Origin: Shewanella sp. NIFS-20-20
Lineage (GTDB): Bacteria > Pseudomonadota > Gammaproteobacteria > Enterobacterales > Shewanellaceae
Assembly: GCF_019209865.1 (NCBI RefSeq)
Contig: NZ_JAHUTT010000002.1
Coordinates: forward strand, 62,001 to 126,000
DNA: 64,000 nt
Reading direction: 5' to 3'
Part shown: positions 48,631 to 58,612 of the stretch, in pieces
Position numbering within the stretch: position 1 is the stretch's first letter
Layout of the letters: the number at the start of each line of letters is the position of its first letter
The notes under the pieces: generated by a model
What the model was told of the DNA's origin: nothing
What the model saw: only the letters and a program-made list of their open reading frames with translations
The model's database searches: none
Translations under genes and position numbers: made by a program

Positions 48631-49920
48631 ATGACCCGTTCCGACAGCTTATTTGAACAGGCTAAGCAATCCATTCCCGGTGGCGTAAACTCACCCGTGC
48701 GTGCGTTTAATGGCGTTGGCGGTGCCCCACGCTTTATTGAGAAAGCCGATGGAGCCTATATTTATGATGCCGATGGCAACGCCTATATCGATTATGTCGG
48801 TTCATGGGGACCGATGATCTTAGGTCACAACCACCCTAAGATCCGCGAAGCCGTATTAAAGGCTGTGGACAATGGTTTATCTTTTGGTGCGCCCACTGAA
48901 TTAGAAGTGCAAATGGCTGAAAAAGTCATTGCCATGGTACCGTCCATGGAACAAGTGCGGATGGTCAGCTCAGGCACCGAAGCCACCATGAGCGCCATTC
49001 GTTTAGCGCGTGGTTTCACTAACCGCGATAAAATTCTGAAGTTTGAAGGCTGTTACCACGGCCATGCCGACTGCTTACTGGTGAAAGCCGGTTCAGGGGC
49101 CTTGACCTTAGGTCAACCAAGCTCACCTGGCATCCCAGAAGACTTCGCCAAACATACCTTGACCGCTGTGTATAATGACATCGATTCCGTCAAGAGCCTG
49201 TTTGCTGAACACCCAGATAGCATCGCCTGTATCATCATTGAGCCCGTCGCCGGTAACATGAACTGTATTCCACCTGTCCCAGGCTTTTTACAAGCACTGC
49301 GTCAAGTGTGTGACCAATATGGTGCCCTGTTGATCATCGATGAAGTGATGACGGGTTTTCGCGTGTCACAAAGTGGTGCTCAAGGCCACTATGGCGTGAC
49401 CCCTGATTTAACCACCTTAGGTAAAGTGATCGGTGGCGGTATGCCGGTAGGTGCTTTTGGCGGACGTCGTGATGTGATGCAGTTTATCGCGCCAACAGGC
49501 CCAGTTTACCAAGCCGGTACCCTATCAGGTAACCCCATTGCCATGTCGGCAGGCTTAGCGCAAATGGAAGCATTATGTGAGCCAGGCATTTACCCGGCAC
49601 TGGCCGAAAAGACCAAGCGCGTGGCTGAAGGCTTGAAAGCAGCAGCCGATAAGCACGGCATTCCCATGGCGATTAACTATGTTGGCGGCATGTTTGGTTT
49701 CTTCTTTACCGATGAACCGCACATTACTCGCTTTGAGCAAGTCACTCGTTGCAATATGGAGCAATTCCGCGCCTTCTACCACGGCATGCTCGATCGCGGT
49801 GTCTATTTAGCCCCGAGTGCCTATGAAGCTGGCTTCTTATCGATGGCGCATGGTGATGCTGAAATTGAGCGTACCCTTGAGATCGCCGATGAAGTGTTTG
49901 CTGAAATGGCCAAAGCCTAA
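48631..49920 (+). CDS. hemL: Glutamate-1-semialdehyde 2,1-aminomutase
   Basis: PLP enzyme that makes 5-aminolevulinate from glutamate-1-semialdehyde, the C5 route to heme. 429 residues. The PLP lysine is in [18 protein letters not shown], and the N-terminus [20 protein letters not shown] is typical. Very similar to Shewanella HemL. A 268-bp upstream gap carries its promoter; I could not pick out a reliable -10/-35. A strong terminator follows. Confidence 0.98.
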   Translation: MTRSDSLFEQAKQSIPGGVNSPVRAFNGVGGAPRFIEKADGAYIYDADGNAYIDYVGSWGPMILGHNHPKIREAVLKAVDNGLSFGAPTELEVQMAEKVIAMVPSMEQVRMVSSGTEATMSAIRLARGFTNRDKILKFEGCYHGHADCLLVKAGSGALTLGQPSSPGIPEDFAKHTLTAVYNDIDSVKSLFAEHPDSIACIIIEPVAGNMNCIPPVPGFLQALRQVCDQYGALLIIDEVMTGFRVSQSGAQGHYGVTPDLTTLGKVIGGGMPVGAFGGRRDVMQFIAPTGPVYQAGTLSGNPIAMSAGLAQMEALCEPGIYPALAEKTKRVAEGLKAAADKHGIPMAINYVGGMFGFFFTDEPHITRFEQVTRCNMEQFRAFYHGMLDRGVYLAPSAYEAGFLSMAHGDAEIERTLEIADEVFAEMAKA

Positions 49921-49935
49921 ACACCCATGAGCAAT

Positions 49936-49961
49936 AAAAAGGCGCCGCGAGCGCCTTTTTT
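49936..49961 (+). terminator. Rho-independent terminator of hemL
   Basis: AAAAAGGCGC-CGCGA-GCGCCTTTTT plus one further T: a perfect hairpin with A-run and T-run on its flanks, 15 bp after the stop. Could act in both directions. Confidence 0.9.
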
Positions 49962-50078
49962 GTTACTCAACAGCGTCAAGCTTTAACAAATTGTTACTGG
50001 CGATATTGCCTTGCAAGACTAACTGTGGTCAAATCCCGCCCAATTACTTAAAAATACCTTAAAATACTCGCAGTTGGA

Positions 50079-51335
50079 ATGGCCACAATGTTTAACCTAT
50101 TCTTAATCAGCCTCGCCGTGCTGGCGCTTATCAGCATTATCACCGAAGAAATCACCCACATTAATAAAGCCAAAACCACTTTATTTTTGGGCTGTATTGC
50201 GTGGATCAGTTTATTTATCGACGCCTCGCTGCAAGGCCACAGCCAACAGATCAGTCACGAGCTCGATGAAAACCTATTAGAAATTGCCACGCTATGGCTA
50301 TTTTTAATGTCCACCATGACCTTTGTGGCTTATCTCAACGCTAAGGGCCTGATCCAAGTATTGATTGCCAAGATATTTCCCGCGCAATTAAGCGTGCGCA
50401 AATTGATGCTAATGATCGCCATCTTCGCCCTCGTCTTATCGGCCATCTGTGATAACGTCACCGCCACCTTGGTTTCCATTGGCTTGCTCACCAGCTTTAA
50501 GTTGCATTGGCGCATGCGCCGACGCATTAGTGTATTGATTATTTTTGCGGTCAACTCTGGCGGAGTGGCGCTGATCACCGGCGATGTCACCACCTTAATG
50601 ATCTTTCTCGACGGTCACCTCAGCATGTCACAGTTAACCGTGCTATTTGTTCCGGCAATCACCAGTGTCGCTTTATTAGCCCTGCTGTTTTCGCGCAATG
50701 CCAGTGGCATGGTGCATACCACGGCAGTTAACCGCCAGTACAGCGGCGTCGATCTCCTGATTGCAGCCATTTTTGCCCTCACCATCGCCATGACCATGGT
50801 GCTGAATGTGTGGTTTGCCATCCCGCCAGTGCTGACGTTTTTATGCGGTTTATCTGTGATGTTTTTGTTGGGCCAACTGAACCATAGTGATAGCGAAGAA
50901 ATCAAAATTTTAGAATATGTGCGTCAGATTGAGTTCGATACCCTGCTGTTTTTTCTAGGTATTCTCTTACTTGTCGGCATGTTAAAACAGATTGGAAGCT
51001 TGGATGTTTTGGCGCAAATCTATAGCCAATATAGCCCCCATTTATCCAACTACTTCACCGGAATAGTGTCTGCATTTTTAGATAATGTGCCGATGACGGC
51101 AGCCCTTCTAAAAGCCCAACCGCTATTATCTACGCCGGATTGGTTGGGCCTAACCTATGCCGTCGGAGTCGGGGGCTCATTATTGGTGGTCGGATCGGCG
51201 GCAGGGATCATTGCCATGAGCCGGGTAAAAGAGTTGACCTTTACTAGCTACTTAAAATACCTGCCGTCACTGCTACTTTGCTACAGCTTAGGTTACGGCT
51301 TGACCTTATTGATGGCCGATTGGTTATATGGCTAA
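50079..51335 (+). CDS. nhaD: Na+/H+ antiporter NhaD
   Basis: Second sodium/proton antiporter of the window, 418 residues, about 12 hydrophobic helices. The N-terminus ALISIITEEITHINKAKTTL and motifs such as AICDNVTATLVSIGLL and SAFLDNVPMTAALL are typical of NhaD, which is known in Vibrio and halophiles. Start at 50079, or the internal ATG at 50088 with a better spaced GGA. Its own promoter is likely in the 158-bp gap after hemL. Confidence 0.92.
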   Translation: MATMFNLFLISLAVLALISIITEEITHINKAKTTLFLGCIAWISLFIDASLQGHSQQISHELDENLLEIATLWLFLMSTMTFVAYLNAKGLIQVLIAKIFPAQLSVRKLMLMIAIFALVLSAICDNVTATLVSIGLLTSFKLHWRMRRRISVLIIFAVNSGGVALITGDVTTLMIFLDGHLSMSQLTVLFVPAITSVALLALLFSRNASGMVHTTAVNRQYSGVDLLIAAIFALTIAMTMVLNVWFAIPPVLTFLCGLSVMFLLGQLNHSDSEEIKILEYVRQIEFDTLLFFLGILLLVGMLKQIGSLDVLAQIYSQYSPHLSNYFTGIVSAFLDNVPMTAALLKAQPLLSTPDWLGLTYAVGVGGSLLVVGSAAGIIAMSRVKELTFTSYLKYLPSLLLCYSLGYGLTLLMADWLYG

Positions 51336-51356
51336 TCCACTCGCGCGGATAGTGGA

Positions 51357-52238
51357 TTAAATCGCCGGCACTCTAAAGGGGGTACCTTCGAGCTCGAGCA
51401 CCACATCCCTTGGGCGGATCTCAATGATCTTAAGCTTACCTTGAATACTGTCGCCTTCTTGCAATTCGACACCATCGACGTTTAACCAGCGTTTTTCAGG
51501 GGAGCTAGCATACACATGCGCCACGATGGAAAACTCTGGTACTTGAACCTGCAAGGCATAGGGCAACTGGCCAAATTTAGGAATATCAGTCGTGCTGTCA
51601 GTCGGTATCGGGTTGAGCGAACCTTGGCTGACCTCGTGGGTCACGGATTGTTCATATTCCACCTGTTTTAAGGCCGCTTCAAAAGCCGCTAATAAATCGC
51701 CAGACTGATCCGCCGTCGCAGTGGCGGCATCGGGAGTTGCCAGCGCGGCCTCAATCGTCCGTTGCTGGGCCGCTGTCAACTGGGTATTCCCAAGGATAAG
51801 CGGCGTTGCAGTATCATCAGCCTCAAGGGTATTGTCAGCGTTGCGGCCACTCTTTAGCGGTGCAGTAGCCTTAGCATTGATTGAGCTATGTCCGGCCAAT
51901 AACCTAGCGGGTTCCCCCCTCAGTTGCGCGCCGACATCGACGGCTTGGGCTTTAGGCAAGCTCACGCGCTCATACAAGCGAATATCGGCCACCGGGGTCA
52001 CGGCTGGTATGATTGGCGCCGAAGACGAGACGAGCTCACGCACCTTCGCAACCGGTTGCGGCCAAGAGTGCCAGAGGGCAAATGCGCCGGCACCAAGCGC
52101 CCCGCCGAGCACCATAGGTAAGATCAGCGATAGTGCATTAGAAGGGGCCATTGTCGGCTGAGTTCGTAAGTGCGCCGTCAGAGGATCTTGACTCGTCTGG
52201 CTTTTTTGGCGGATCACCGCATCCAGTAAAATTGACAT
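51357..52238 (-). CDS. gspB: General secretion pathway protein GspB
   Basis: Inner-membrane partner of GspA (ExeB-like). 293 residues: MSILLDAVIRQKSQ at the N-terminus, one membrane segment at about residues 36-55, a long flexible region, and the C-terminal T2SSB domain (VPEFSIVAHVYASSPEKRWL). In Aeromonas ExeA and ExeB help the type II secretin assemble through the peptidoglycan. The start overlaps the gspA stop by one base (TAATG), so it is translated with gspA. No other T2SS gene is in the window. Confidence 0.9.
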   Translation of the reverse strand: MSILLDAVIRQKSQTSQDPLTAHLRTQPTMAPSNALSLILPMVLGGALGAGAFALWHSWPQPVAKVRELVSSSAPIIPAVTPVADIRLYERVSLPKAQAVDVGAQLRGEPARLLAGHSSINAKATAPLKSGRNADNTLEADDTATPLILGNTQLTAAQQRTIEAALATPDAATATADQSGDLLAAFEAALKQVEYEQSVTHEVSQGSLNPIPTDSTTDIPKFGQLPYALQVQVPEFSIVAHVYASSPEKRWLNVDGVELQEGDSIQGKLKIIEIRPRDVVLELEGTPFRVPAI

Positions 52239-53854
52239 TACTGCGCCCCCATGTGCAATCTTGGCCCCGTGGCATTTAGCAGCATATCAATTCGTCCTAA
52301 GGTATCTCGTCCAGCAATCCCGTCAGCTTGTAACCCTTGCTGTTGTTGAAAACGGGTCAGATCTCGCGTTAAGGGGTCATCAAACTGGATCACTGAACGC
52401 AATGCTCGGCCCTGCACCCGTGCCAAGGCATTTTCTAGCCACTGTACCCGCGCCCCAGCGACGCCAGGCCCAATGGCATCCAAACTGACACTCGGTTGAT
52501 TGACCAGTAATTCAAAACTGCCACCAAAGTGGCTATCAAACCAATCGCGACTCACCCAAAACTGTTGTTCACCGAGTTGTAATAGCAGTTGGTTTTGTTC
52601 GACAGCGATTAATGTGGCATAAAATAGTTGGTTATTATCATCGAGCATATGTACCACGGCAGGGTAATCAAATTGCGCTAAGGTATGAAAGTTGCCTTGT
52701 AACTGTTTGCATTGTAACCCTTGCTCAAGTGCCGCTTGGCATGGACTCATCCCAATCATCGGATGCTTACCCCATTGGCCTAACAACGCCGCAAAAGCAT
52801 GCGCCTCGGTGGCTTGTACCAATGCTTGTTGCCATTGCTGTTGCCCGATGACCGCCTGATTAACCTGAGGGTCGGCTCGCAACACCGGATCTTCCTGCGC
52901 CATGAGCTCATGGGCTATTTCCGTGTCGTTGGCTGGAGAGACTGTCGCAGCAGGCATAAATTTGGTGAGCGCCAAAAACACTAAGAATGCCGAGACTAAG
53001 GTCACTAAAGACCAGCCAAGCCATGGCCGAGTGGCGGTAACCTCTGGTGCGTCACCACTGACTTCTAGCGCCGCCTTGGCCACGAGATCTTGGTCGATTT
53101 GTGCCCGGCCAGCAGCATACGCCGCCATCATGGCGCGATCGCAAATTAAATTAATCAGCCGGGGAATACCGCCACTGAGCTGATGTAACTTAGCCAGTGC
53201 CTTGGGCGTAAATAAGGGTTGAAAGCGACCGGCAACCTCCAAACGGTGCTGGACGTAACGGGCCACTTCCTGTTGATCCAATGGCATCAAGTGATAACGC
53301 GCGGTGATCCGCTGGGCAAGCTGACGTAATTCTTGTCGCTTCAGCAGTTGCTGCAATTCAGGTTGGCCTATCAAGACAACTTGCAGTAATTTTTTGGTAT
53401 CGGTTTCTAAATTGGTCAGTAGCCGCAGCTGCTCTAAAACACTGGCACGTAAATGCTGCGCCTCATCGATGATTAATACCGTGTTTCGGCCTTGTTTATG
53501 ATTGTTTAGCAAAAACTGACTAATTAAATCCGTCAGTTGTTTTAGGCTGGGTTGCGCTTGATAGCCGATATGCAGTTCGTCACAAATGGTGGCCAATAAT
53601 TCCAACTCAGTCAGCGCCGGATTCAGGATAAAGGCCGTATCAGTGTTGTCTGGCAATTGTCCAAGCAGGCAGCGAGATACCGTGGTTTTACCGGTACCCA
53701 CTTCACCTGTGAGCAACACAAAACCGCCACTGTCCCCTAATCCATAAGTCAAATGCACCAAGGCCTCACTGTGGCGCTCACTTAAAAATAAGTAGGCCGG
53801 ATTTGGCGCAATTGAAAAAGGGGTATCCGTAAGCCCAAAAAACGCTTTATACAT
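52238..53854 (-). CDS. gspA: ExeA-type ATPase GspA with peptidoglycan-binding domain
   Basis: 538 residues: AAA+ ATPase domain with Walker A GEVGTGKTT at 50-58 and Walker B VLIIDEAQ; a membrane segment at about residues 278-298 (WLGWSLVTLVSAFLVFLAL); and a periplasmic C-terminal domain with a peptidoglycan-binding-1 unit (GARVQWLENAL, LTRFQQQQGLQADGIAG). This is the ExeA/GspA plan. Two-gene unit with gspB, minus strand, divergent from cca. Confidence 0.92.
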   Translation of the reverse strand: MYKAFFGLTDTPFSIAPNPAYLFLSERHSEALVHLTYGLGDSGGFVLLTGEVGTGKTTVSRCLLGQLPDNTDTAFILNPALTELELLATICDELHIGYQAQPSLKQLTDLISQFLLNNHKQGRNTVLIIDEAQHLRASVLEQLRLLTNLETDTKKLLQVVLIGQPELQQLLKRQELRQLAQRITARYHLMPLDQQEVARYVQHRLEVAGRFQPLFTPKALAKLHQLSGGIPRLINLICDRAMMAAYAAGRAQIDQDLVAKAALEVSGDAPEVTATRPWLGWSLVTLVSAFLVFLALTKFMPAATVSPANDTEIAHELMAQEDPVLRADPQVNQAVIGQQQWQQALVQATEAHAFAALLGQWGKHPMIGMSPCQAALEQGLQCKQLQGNFHTLAQFDYPAVVHMLDDNNQLFYATLIAVEQNQLLLQLGEQQFWVSRDWFDSHFGGSFELLVNQPSVSLDAIGPGVAGARVQWLENALARVQGRALRSVIQFDDPLTRDLTRFQQQQGLQADGIAGRDTLGRIDMLLNATGPRLHMGAQ

Positions 53855-54003
53855 ATACTGTCGATAACCAAGATGATCAGAGTTAAACTGAGCCCAAGGT
53901 ATAGCGAGACGCGTCGCTTGTCAAAAGTCAAACACCCGCCAGTTGCGCTTTAGCCCAACTTAACGGCATGTTATCCTTTCTAAAAATATTGATGGTGAAG
54001 CAA

Positions 54004-55230
54004 GTGGACATATATCTGGTAGGTGGTGCGGTACGTGACCGATTGTTAGGGCTAGCAGTCAAAGACAGAGACTATCTGGTCGTGGGCGCGACGCCCGCGC
54101 AAATGCTCGCCTTGGACTATCGTCAAGTGGGAAAAGATTTTCCAGTGTTCTTACATCCCACCACCCAAGATGAATACGCCCTCGCTCGTATTGAACGCAA
54201 AGTCGGCGTGGGTTATTCAGGCTTTGAATGCGATGCCAGTGCCCATGTCACCCTCGAGCAAGATTTATTACGCCGCGACTTAACCATTAACGCGATTGCT
54301 GAAGACTGCCACGGTCAGTTACACGACCCATATCATGGCCTTGATGACATTCAATCCAAAACCTTACGGCATGTGTCTGCTGCATTTACAGAAGATCCGT
54401 TAAGAGTATTGCGGGTTGCTCGATTTGCAGCAAGGTTTGCCCCGCAAGGGTTTAGTATCGCCAGCTCAACCCTGGCATTAATGAGCGAAATAGCCGCCAG
54501 TGGTGAACTCAACAGCCTCAGCGCCGAACGGGTGGCCGTTGAAATCGAAAAAGCCCTCCAGACCCAAGCGCCGCAAATCTTCTTTGAGGTGCTTCATCGC
54601 TGCGGCGCGTTAAAGGTATTAATACCCGAACTCGACGCGTTATTTGGGGTGCCACAACCCCCACAACATCACCCGGAAATTGATACCGGTCTGCACAGCC
54701 TGCTCGTGCTTGAACAAGCCGCTTTACTCACCCAAGATCCCGCGCTGCGCTTTGCCGCCTTGGTGCACGATCTCGGCAAAGCACTGACTCCAGCACAACA
54801 ATGGCCTAAGCACCATGGTCATGACAAATTAGGGCTCACGCCGGTTAAACAACTGTGCGAGCGCCTGCGTTTACCTAATCAATACAAAGAACTGGCCCTG
54901 ATGGCGACCGAGTACCACCAATTGCTGCATACCGTCATGCAATTGCGGCCGGAAACCCTATTGAAGATATTTGATAAAAACGATATGTGGCGTAAGCCTG
55001 AACGCTTGGAAGCCCTTATTGTTATCGGCATGGCCGACAGTCAAGGGCGCCACGGGTTCGAATCCGCCCCTTACCCACAAGGGCAATATTTACGAGATTG
55101 TTACCAAGCCGCGAGTGCCATCGAGGTGCAAAAGATTTTAGCCCAAGGCTATAAAGGTGCAGAAATTAAAACTAAACTGACCGAGTTACGTCAAGCGAGC
55201 ATCGCCAAGCTAAAAAATCCTCGCCCGTGA
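54004..55230 (+). CDS. cca: CCA-adding tRNA nucleotidyltransferase
   Basis: Adds or repairs the 3'-CCA of tRNA. The GTG at 54004 gives (M)DIYLVGGAVRD, so the metal-binding Asp21 and Asp23 (in KDRDYLVVG) take the E. coli numbers; earlier in-frame starts at 53968 and 53992 would add residues unlike the family. GGTGA lies five bases upstream. About 408 residues. An HD phosphohydrolase motif (LVHDLGKALTP) follows the nucleotidyltransferase part, as in the multifunctional gammaproteobacterial enzymes. Divergent from gspA. Confidence 0.95.
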   Translation: MDIYLVGGAVRDRLLGLAVKDRDYLVVGATPAQMLALDYRQVGKDFPVFLHPTTQDEYALARIERKVGVGYSGFECDASAHVTLEQDLLRRDLTINAIAEDCHGQLHDPYHGLDDIQSKTLRHVSAAFTEDPLRVLRVARFAARFAPQGFSIASSTLALMSEIAASGELNSLSAERVAVEIEKALQTQAPQIFFEVLHRCGALKVLIPELDALFGVPQPPQHHPEIDTGLHSLLVLEQAALLTQDPALRFAALVHDLGKALTPAQQWPKHHGHDKLGLTPVKQLCERLRLPNQYKELALMATEYHQLLHTVMQLRPETLLKIFDKNDMWRKPERLEALIVIGMADSQGRHGFESAPYPQGQYLRDCYQAASAIEVQKILAQGYKGAEIKTKLTELRQASIAKLKNPRP

Positions 55231-55345
55231 ATGTACAAAACTCGAGCGAATGACTAAAATACAGGCACGATTGGTTACATTTGGATTAAGTTTGATTTAG
55301 CAAATCGGCTCGACACAGAATTTTCGTAGCAAAATAAAATAGCTA

Positions 55346-55354
55346 TGACATAAT
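55346..55354 (+). promoter_or_regulatory. Candidate extended -10 promoter of lpp
   Basis: TGACATAAT is an extended -10 (TG-N then CATAAT) about 65 bp before the lpp ATG, with no good -35. An alternative is TTGCTG (55362-55367), 17 bp, TAATTT (55385-55390). Low certainty. lpp must be strongly transcribed in view of its codon usage. Confidence 0.35.
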
Positions 55355-55418
55355 TATGCCGTTGCTGTACTGTTAGCGACTGCGTAATTTTTTTAACCTA
55401 GATATAAAGGGATGATCC

Positions 55419-55685
55419 ATGAACAAGAAATTAATGATGATTGCCGGTGTTGCTATGACTGCTATGCTGGGTGGCTGTGCTAACACTACTGCTCTGGAAG
55501 AAAGTGTTGCCAACTTAGGTAACAAAGTTGACCAACTGTCTTCAGAAGTTAGCTCAATGAAAGCTGAGCAAGGTAAAGTTGCTGCTGACGCTCGCGCTGC
55601 TAAAAACGCTGCGATGGACGCTCAAGCTGAAGCTAAGCGTGCTAACGACCGTATCGATAACATGGCTTCTCAATACAAGAAGTAA
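55419..55685 (+). CDS. lpp: Major outer membrane lipoprotein Lpp
   Basis: Small lipoprotein of 88 residues; the lipobox LGGC puts the lipidated Cys at residue 20, leaving 69 residues. The mature part is a continuous heptad coiled coil (ALEESVANLGNKVDQLSSEV...) ending in YKK, whose last lysine can be linked to peptidoglycan as in E. coli Lpp (58 residues). Codons are highly biased (GCT, GTT, ACT, CGT, AAC), a sign of very high expression. Preceded by AAAGGGA at good spacing and followed by a strong hairpin. Confidence 0.93.
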   Translation: MNKKLMMIAGVAMTAMLGGCANTTALEESVANLGNKVDQLSSEVSSMKAEQGKVAADARAAKNAAMDAQAEAKRANDRIDNMASQYKK

Positions 55686-55692
55686 TGTTATT

Positions 55693-55723
55693 CATTTCGG
55701 CAACACTGAGTGTTGCCGAAATG
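55693..55723 (+). terminator. Terminator of lpp
   Basis: Perfect 13-bp arms CATTTCGGCAACA/TGTTGCCGAAATG with a 5-nt loop, then ATTTTATTGTTT, 7 bp after the lpp stop. Confidence 0.85.
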
Positions 55724-55758
55724 ATTTTATTGTTTATTCCGCCCCGCCATCACGCCTT

Positions 55759-56592
55759 TTAGGCGCTCACTTTTTTCGCTATCACTAACCGATAATCAAA
55801 CTCTAACCCACTAATTGCCTGATGGGCTATGGCTTGACGTTGCTTGTCATTGGCGCGCCATGCGTAAGGGGTCATATCCAACAAGGTTAGCGCTTGCTCA
55901 CCACTCACATCGGCTTGCCATTGAATAGCCTCAGAGGCCAATACTGTCAGTGATGCCGGCAAATCTAAGCTGAACTCTTTGGCGACTAAGTTGGGGTATA
56001 ACTGCTCCCGAATTTGCCATAGATGCCGTGGACCCACCACCACCATTAATGCGATACCATCTTGCTTTAACACCCGCAAGAACTCTTTACCTTTTAGCGG
56101 CTTGTCTATTAAGGTCAGTAAATCAAACGCCTCATCGGCATAAGGTAAGCGCTTGGTAGAGCTTTGACATAGGCTGATGTCACTTAGGTTTTTAGCCGCA
56201 ACAAACAGCGCATTTTCGGCCTCACTAAACCCATGTGGCTGCAGGGTTAAGCCGCTATCTTTGAGGCTATCGACGATGGCTCCCAAATAAAAACCATCAC
56301 CGCACTCATAATCGAGCCACTGATAGGTATGATCTTTGCTGAAATGGGCCGTCACCAATGGCTTTATCTGCGTCACTATCGGGGTCAACATCCCACTGGC
56401 GAGTAAGAACATCCTCGAGCGCATCTGTGCTCGGCTTAAGCTGGTGCCTTTCTCTTTTTTTGACTTAGCAAACACCCAATAGCCGGCCTCGTTATAGGCA
56501 AACTTGTGGTGCTGGCCACAATGTAAGTCGCGGGTGGTTAAATAGGGCTTGAGCGGTTGCTGACAGATAGGGCATTGAAAAACTGATGTCAT
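55759..56592 (-). CDS. rlmA: RlmA-like 23S rRNA (guanine-N1) methyltransferase
   Basis: 277 residues. An N-terminal zinc ribbon (CPICQQPL at 8-15, then CGQHHKF) precedes a Rossmann SAM-binding domain with YECGDGFYLG as motif I, and a GPRHLWQIREQLYP segment that matches E. coli GPRHLMELKGLIY. E. coli RlmA methylates G745 of 23S rRNA. The motif I (ECGDG rather than GCGEG) and the loose overall similarity leave some doubt about the exact target; a related methyltransferase is possible. Confidence 0.8.
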   Translation of the reverse strand: MTSVFQCPICQQPLKPYLTTRDLHCGQHHKFAYNEAGYWVFAKSKKEKGTSLSRAQMRSRMFLLASGMLTPIVTQIKPLVTAHFSKDHTYQWLDYECGDGFYLGAIVDSLKDSGLTLQPHGFSEAENALFVAAKNLSDISLCQSSTKRLPYADEAFDLLTLIDKPLKGKEFLRVLKQDGIALMVVVGPRHLWQIREQLYPNLVAKEFSLDLPASLTVLASEAIQWQADVSGEQALTLLDMTPYAWRANDKQRQAIAHQAISGLEFDYRLVIAKKVSA

Positions 56593-56660
56593 AATGGTGT
56601 CCTGAAAAACATCACCCAGGCTAAGCCTGGGTGAGAATAAGTAAGCCGACTCAATTGAGC

Positions 56661-57461
56661 TTAGAGGAAAATAAAGCCGCAGAGGAAAATACCTAACGCC
56701 AATCGATAAATCACGAAAGGAGTCATACCCATCTTGCTAATAATCTTCAAGAAATAATGTATACAGGCGTAGGCGGCAAAAAATGACACCAGCACCCCCA
56801 AGGATAAAGCTTGCCAATCTATGGCGTGGCCTTCAGTGACAATATCCTTGCCCATCAGCATCGCGGCGCCCAAGATCACTGGGATTGACATTAAAAATGA
56901 AAAACGTGCTGCCGCTTCACGATTTAACCCCAGCAATAAGGCTGCTGTCATGGTGATACCACTGCGCGAGGTGCCGGGGATCAACGCTAACGCTTGAGCA
57001 AAACCTATGAGCAGCGCCTTGCGCCAGCCGGTTTGATACTCGGTTAATTCATTGCGAGCCAGCTTATCACCCAGCCACAACAGTAAGCCAAATATCACGG
57101 TTGTAATCGCAATCACGCCAGGGCCACGTAAATACGCTTCAACCCAATCTTTGGCCATAAAGCCAATCACCACTGCCGGCAGAGTCGCTAAAATAATCCA
57201 CCACGCCAACTTACTGTCATCGCTATGTTGACCTTTGACTATGCTGGCGACCCAAGCCACAAACATCTGGCCAATTTCCGCGCGAAAATACAGCACCACC
57301 GCCAATAAGGAGCCAATATGCACTGCCACATCAAACGATAAGCCTTGATCTTGCCAGCCAAATAATTGCGCAGGCAGAATTAAATGCGCACTACTGGAAA
57401 TAGGTAAAAACTCAGTTAAGCCTTGAATTAAGGCCAAAATAATAACTTGTACTGTATCCAC
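56661..57461 (-). CDS. uppP: Undecaprenyl-diphosphate phosphatase UppP (BacA)
   Basis: Recycles undecaprenyl diphosphate for peptidoglycan and O-antigen synthesis; confers bacitracin resistance. 266 residues, eight hydrophobic helices. The two catalytic regions [13 protein letters not shown] and [20 protein letters not shown] are intact. Lies 9 bp after folK in a folB-folK-uppP order; folK and uppP are probably co-transcribed. Confidence 0.97.
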   Translation of the reverse strand: MDTVQVIILALIQGLTEFLPISSSAHLILPAQLFGWQDQGLSFDVAVHIGSLLAVVLYFRAEIGQMFVAWVASIVKGQHSDDSKLAWWIILATLPAVVIGFMAKDWVEAYLRGPGVIAITTVIFGLLLWLGDKLARNELTEYQTGWRKALLIGFAQALALIPGTSRSGITMTAALLLGLNREAAARFSFLMSIPVILGAAMLMGKDIVTEGHAIDWQALSLGVLVSFFAAYACIHYFLKIISKMGMTPFVIYRLALGIFLCGFIFL

Positions 57462-57470
57462 AAAAAATCC

Positions 57471-57971
57471 TTAATGCGCTGTATGCGGCGGCCAATCGAG
57501 TTCAACGGTCCACAGCCGTTGTGGTTTATTATAGGCATGCCATAGCGACTGATAATCCGTCCCTAAGATTGGATGAATTCGAGTCGGTGCTATCTCTGCC
57601 AACGGTTGCAGCACAAAGGCATTTTCGGTTATCTCAGCCCGAGGTAACTCCACCGGATCTTGGCAAACCAAATCATCATAGAGTAGTAAATCTATGTCTA
57701 ACGTACGAGAGCTGAATTTCTGGGAAGTCGCTAAGCGACCATGGGCGCGTTCAATCGTTTTAAATAAACTCACCACCTCAGCAATTGGCAGTGACGTTTC
57801 AGCGCCGACCACCATATTAAGGAAGTTGCCACCATCAAACCCCACAGCTTCACTTTCATACACTGAGGATAATGTCAGTGCGCCAAACGCTTGAGCAAGC
57901 TCATTTAGGCCTTGCCACAAATAATGCTCAGGCTGGATATTGCTGCCCAAACTAATAAAAATACTCGCCAT
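57471..57971 (-). CDS. folK: HPPK (2-amino-4-hydroxy-6-hydroxymethyldihydropteridine pyrophosphokinase)
   Basis: Activates the pterin for dihydropteroate synthase. 166 residues. The start MASIFISLGSNIQPEHYL and the metal-binding motif RTLDIDLLLYDDL, and the loop segment RAHGRLATSQKFSSRTLD, are characteristic. Between folB (24 bp upstream) and uppP. Confidence 0.95.
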   Translation of the reverse strand: MASIFISLGSNIQPEHYLWQGLNELAQAFGALTLSSVYESEAVGFDGGNFLNMVVGAETSLPIAEVVSLFKTIERAHGRLATSQKFSSRTLDIDLLLYDDLVCQDPVELPRAEITENAFVLQPLAEIAPTRIHPILGTDYQSLWHAYNKPQRLWTVELDWPPHTAH

Positions 57972-57995
57972 GTGATTACCGCAATTGCTCCAAGA

Positions 57996-58349
57996 TTAAT
58001 CATGCCCGCGTATAATTTCTACGCCAACGGCTCGCGCATGAGGCACGGCCCCAGGCTTCATTACTGTTACTTTTACCCACAACACGCCAAATTCTTGCAT
58101 CACACAGGTCGCAACGCGCTCAGCCACGGTTTCGATTAGCTCGATCGGCTCTGCGGTAATCAGTTCAATCAATCGCTTACTAACGGTCTCATAACACAAG
58201 GCCTGTTGATAGTCATCGTTATGGGCCGCGGCGCGGTTGTCCCAAGCCATGTCCAAATCCAGATATAAGCTTTGATGCAGCTTTTTTTCCCACTCATAAA
58301 CACCGATAATCGTATCGATTTTGAGCTCACGAATTAACACCTTGTCCAT
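57996..58349 (-). CDS. folB: Dihydroneopterin aldolase
   Basis: Third step of folate pterin formation: cleaves 7,8-dihydroneopterin. Start at 58349: GGAGG is six bases upstream and MDKVLIRELKIDTIIGVYEWE matches the family; a longer frame from 58445 has no such support. 117 residues. The catalytic Glu is in VYEWEKKLHQSLYLDLDM and the Lys in WVKVTVMKPGAVPHARAVGV. First gene of folB-folK-uppP, divergent from plsY. Confidence 0.95.
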   Translation of the reverse strand: MDKVLIRELKIDTIIGVYEWEKKLHQSLYLDLDMAWDNRAAAHNDDYQQALCYETVSKRLIELITAEPIELIETVAERVATCVMQEFGVLWVKVTVMKPGAVPHARAVGVEIIRGHD

Positions 58350-58612
58350 CGCACCCTCCGCTGGGTTGAGGTCTGATAAGTATTTGCAGCTAAACAGGCT
58401 ATGATAAGCGACATGATAATGGCACTGGCCGATAGACTCGAGCATTAGCCTGCAAACTCAGTCACAAATGCTAATAAATCTTGTCAAATAATGACTTTCG
58501 ATTAGCCAATTTACCAAGTAGGATAGCAAACGGATTTACCCGTTATGTTTGCTGGTCTTAGGAACTTGGGTAAGGTGGCAGATCATACCCCAAGCGCGCA
58601 AAGGAAACCAAT

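Noticed and set aside
51721-52161. 146-codon frame antisense to gspB
   Set aside because: Shadow frame caused by the low-complexity linker of GspB.
55051-55070. GGTTCGAATCC, identical to a tRNA T-arm core, at 55055-55065
   Set aside because: It lies inside cca and encodes the conserved HGFESAPYPQG region. No acceptor stem, D-arm or anticodon arm fits around it.
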